From contig JAQCDT010000053.1 in the NCBI GenBank assembly GCA_027620575.1, positions 1 to 8,240 of the forward strand: a stretch of 8,240 nt of DNA, read 5' to 3'. The first letter of the stretch is position 1; each line of letters opens with the position of its first letter. Positions 6,149 to 8,240 of this stretch are shown here, one piece after another. Under the pieces are notes generated by a model. It was not told where the DNA came from and did no database searches. It saw nothing but the letters and a program-made list of their open reading frames with translations. The position numbers were made by a program, and so were the translations under genes. Origin of the DNA: Verrucomicrobiota bacterium. Its GTDB lineage: Bacteria; Verrucomicrobiota; Verrucomicrobiia; Opitutales; Coraliomargaritaceae.

Positions 6149-8240
6149 TTAACTCTTTCACTGCACTCGTTTCTTTACTTTCGGTGTTATCGAGTGCGAC
6201 TAGATTATTTAAATTACCAAAGTATTCGTGAATATCTTTTACCAGATTCACATCTTTGAAAGTCGAATCAAATAATTCTCTTTTTTCTGATTTCAGTAAT
6301 TGAATACGTTCTTCAATGGTGCCTTTAGTAATCATTCTATAGATAAAGACGGGCATTTTTTGTCCCATTCGATGGACACGATCAATTGCTTGATTTTCAA
6401 CAGCTGGATTCCACCATGGATCCATAAGAAATAGATAATCTGCTGAATTTAAAGTCACACCTGTACCACCTGCTTTAAGACTCACCAAAATGATAGCCGA
6501 ATTAGAGTCCTCTTGAAATTCTCTGACTGGTTGACTACGATCTCTAGTAGAACCTGTAAGTTCGTATATATTCAAAGCAGGAAAATGTTTTTTTAAAATA
6601 GGGTTTAAGCGATCAATTAATTTAACAAACTGGCTGAAAATAACTACTTTACGTTTTTTGATTCCATCAAAAGCTTCATTCAGACGAGACAAGAGCACAA
6701 TCACCTTACCACTCTCTTCGGCATCGAAATCAATGTTTGGAATAATTCCCGGGTCACAACAAACCTGCCTTAAGCGTGTTAATAAAGTGAATAAACTAAA
6801 TCCCTTTTGCTCAATAACCTTTCCTGAATCATCATTTATTAAAGCCAATTCTTTATTTAAAAAAGCATTATATAGGGTCTTTTGCTGTCCCTTAATCGGA
6901 CAAATTAAATCCACTTCTGTTTTTGCAGGTAACTCTTGAGCCACTCGTTCTTTTAATCGACGCAAAATAAATGGACTGATCTGCTTCTTAACATGATCCG
7001 AAAATTCCGATACCCAACTCGCATTATCCGATTGAAGCGCAGCTTCAAATTCTTGCATCGACCCCATTAACCTTGGCATCAAGAAATTAAAAATCGACCA
7101 TATATCTAACAGTTTATTCTCAATCGGCGTGCCGGTAATCGCAAGGCGATATTTTCCATCGAGTGCATAACACGCCTGACTCACCTTAGCTAGCGGATTC
7201 TTAATACATTGGGCTTCATCTAATATCAAATATTCAAACGTCACTGCCTTTACTTGATCCACATGCCTTCTCAAAAGAGAGTAGCTAGATAACCATAATA
7301 CACCCTTTTCATTTTTTGGGAGATGGTCAGATTTTAAAAGTTCCACTCGTAGATTTGGATACCAACGCACTATTTCCATTTTCCATACCGGCACAACACT
7401 TGCGGGACAAACAATTATACTTGATTGATTAAACTCTGCACAATGAGCAATCAAAGTAAGTACCTGAAGTGTTTTCCCCAAGCCCATTTCATCTGCAAGT
7501 AAACAATGCCCCCCGTTATTGAACATTTGTTGCATCCAAGCAACCCCCTCTGCTTGATATTCTCTTAAAAAATCAGGCAAAGAGCTCTGGAAATCTTCAT
7601 GCTTTTTATTATTTTTAAGCAAACGTTCTCTCCAACGCTTTAACTCTCCCGCTAAATCAAATTGGATACCCTTATCTAACCATAATGAATAGAGCATGTA
7701 GCGTGGCCATTCTTGTAATTTCTTTTTATCAAAACTGATTTCCCAATTTTTGATTGCCTTTGATTGTTCCTCTTGAATCGAAATAATTCCCTTACCCTTT
7801 ATAAAATGAGTCCCCTTTGCATAGTTCGTTAAATATTGGGCATCTTCCAAATCCATTAATTCCGAACCTAATCGAAATTGATAATCCATTTTCATTTTGC
7901 CACGCCCTGCACTTTCTGCACGTCCCAAAATTTCTATTTTTTTCATCCCTTGAGCCATCTCTTCAGCCCCTTGATCTAAAACAAATGAACCAAATGTGCT
8001 TTCCCAACGTTTCTTGGCATGTGAGAAAAACCCCGCAATTCTTTCAAAATCAGACAAAAAAAAGTCTTCCTTCTCTTTTCTAAAACGAAAACCGATCTCT
8101 CGAGTCAACACAGTTAATTGGACAATTTTCTCACGCTCAGTCTCGCTCACAGCTTCTGATTCGCTAGCAAACACCGAGTCCTTATTTCCAAACTTATCAA
8201 GCCACGATGTTTTCAAGGTTAAGCCTCGATCAGACCCAAA
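6141..8240 (-). CDS. SNF2-family helicase (DEAD/DEAH superfamily), N-terminus missing
   Basis: The 699 codons in the window encode the C-terminal part of a bacterial SWI2/SNF2 ATPase (SF2), a family of double-stranded DNA translocases that remodel protein-DNA complexes. Motif I is D-E-M-G-L-G-K-T (7493-7470) and motif II is D-E-A-Q (7220-7209). Motif III is T-G-T-P-I-E-N (about 7140-7119). The second RecA lobe has I-F-S-Q-F, S-L-K-A-G-G-T-G-V-T-L-N, D-P-W-W-N-P-A-V-E-N-Q-A and V-H-R-M-G-Q (6377-6360). Both lobes look complete. A TTG at 8216-8214 could be taken as a start, but the frame stays open upstream to base 8240 with F-G-S-D-R-G-L-T, and I see no start signal. Bacterial SNF2 proteins of this type are commonly 900-1100 residues, often with an N-terminal SWIM zinc finger, so a few hundred residues probably lie outside. 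The segment before motif I (about 230 residues) has no motif I can name. Confidence 0.94.
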   Translation of the reverse strand, partial: FGSDRGLTLKTSWLDKFGNKDSVFASESEAVSETEREKIVQLTVLTREIGFRFRKEKEDFFLSDFERIAGFFSHAKKRWESTFGSFVLDQGAEEMAQGMKKIEILGRAESAGRGKMKMDYQFRLGSELMDLEDAQYLTNYAKGTHFIKGKGIISIQEEQSKAIKNWEISFDKKKLQEWPRYMLYSLWLDKGIQFDLAGELKRWRERLLKNNKKHEDFQSSLPDFLREYQAEGVAWMQQMFNNGGHCLLADEMGLGKTLQVLTLIAHCAEFNQSSIIVCPASVVPVWKMEIVRWYPNLRVELLKSDHLPKNEKGVLWLSSYSLLRRHVDQVKAVTFEYLILDEAQCIKNPLAKVSQACYALDGKYRLAITGTPIENKLLDIWSIFNFLMPRLMGSMQEFEAALQSDNASWVSEFSDHVKKQISPFILRRLKERVAQELPAKTEVDLICPIKGQQKTLYNAFLNKELALINDDSGKVIEQKGFSLFTLLTRLRQVCCDPGIIPNIDFDAEESGKVIVLLSRLNEAFDGIKKRKVVIFSQFVKLIDRLNPILKKHFPALNIYELTGSTRDRSQPVREFQEDSNSAIILVSLKAGGTGVTLNSADYLFLMDPWWNPAVENQAIDRVHRMGQKMPVFIYRMITKGTIEERIQLLKSEKRELFDSTFKDVNLVKDIHEYFGNLNNLVALDNTESKETSAVKELIK

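Noticed and set aside
338..8240. A defence island built on the RecD2 and SNF2 helicases
   Set aside because: They lie about 3.5 kb apart on opposite strands with housekeeping genes between them, and no nuclease, methylase or toxin gene is present.

Overview
The window is an AT-rich (by eye, not counted), gene-dense stretch of a bacterial chromosome. It carries eight protein genes, two of them cut by the window edges. There is no rRNA, tRNA, IS element, CRISPR array or obvious phage gene, and the longest gap between genes is about 95 bp. The organism is probably Gram-negative: one product looks like an outer-membrane beta-barrel ending in Phe, next to a predicted periplasmic protein. Most start codons have no Shine-Dalgarno sequence. 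One clear TATAAT box argues against a Bacteroidetes-type promoter. A PVC-group bacterium such as Lentisphaera is my impression only, not something the sequence proves.

Layout. At the left edge a strongly basic, low-complexity N-terminus (302 down to 1, minus strand) diverges from recD2 (338-2656, plus), which encodes a RecD2/YrrC-type 5'-3' helicase. Next comes a three-gene envelope cassette on the plus strand (2716-4056): a putative outer-membrane beta-barrel of unknown function, a secreted heavy-metal-associated (HMA, MerP-like) protein with a CxxC site, and a small MerT-like inner-membrane protein with two cysteine pairs. The last two genes overlap by 4 bp. The cassette meets tcdA (4839-4060, minus) tail to tail with a 3 bp gap. 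tcdA encodes the ct6A tRNA-modification dehydratase. It diverges from a Nif3/YbgI-family gene (4935-5693, plus), which is followed 17 bp later by aroQ (5711-6148), the type II 3-dehydroquinate dehydratase of the shikimate pathway. The right end is a SNF2-family helicase on the minus strand (from 6141 to beyond 8240). Its 3' end overlaps that of aroQ by 8 bp, and its reading frame is still open at the window edge, so its N-terminus is missing here.

How the genes work together. recD2, tcdA, the Nif3-like gene, aroQ and the SNF2 gene look like unlinked housekeeping or maintenance genes packed closely. The only group that looks like a functional unit is the three-gene cassette. It spans outer membrane, periplasm and inner membrane and resembles mercury-type MerP/MerT transport parts without a reductase (merA) or regulator (merR) in view. 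A transition-metal acquisition or handling role is inferred; the metal is unknown. This is the best candidate for an under-described system in the window.
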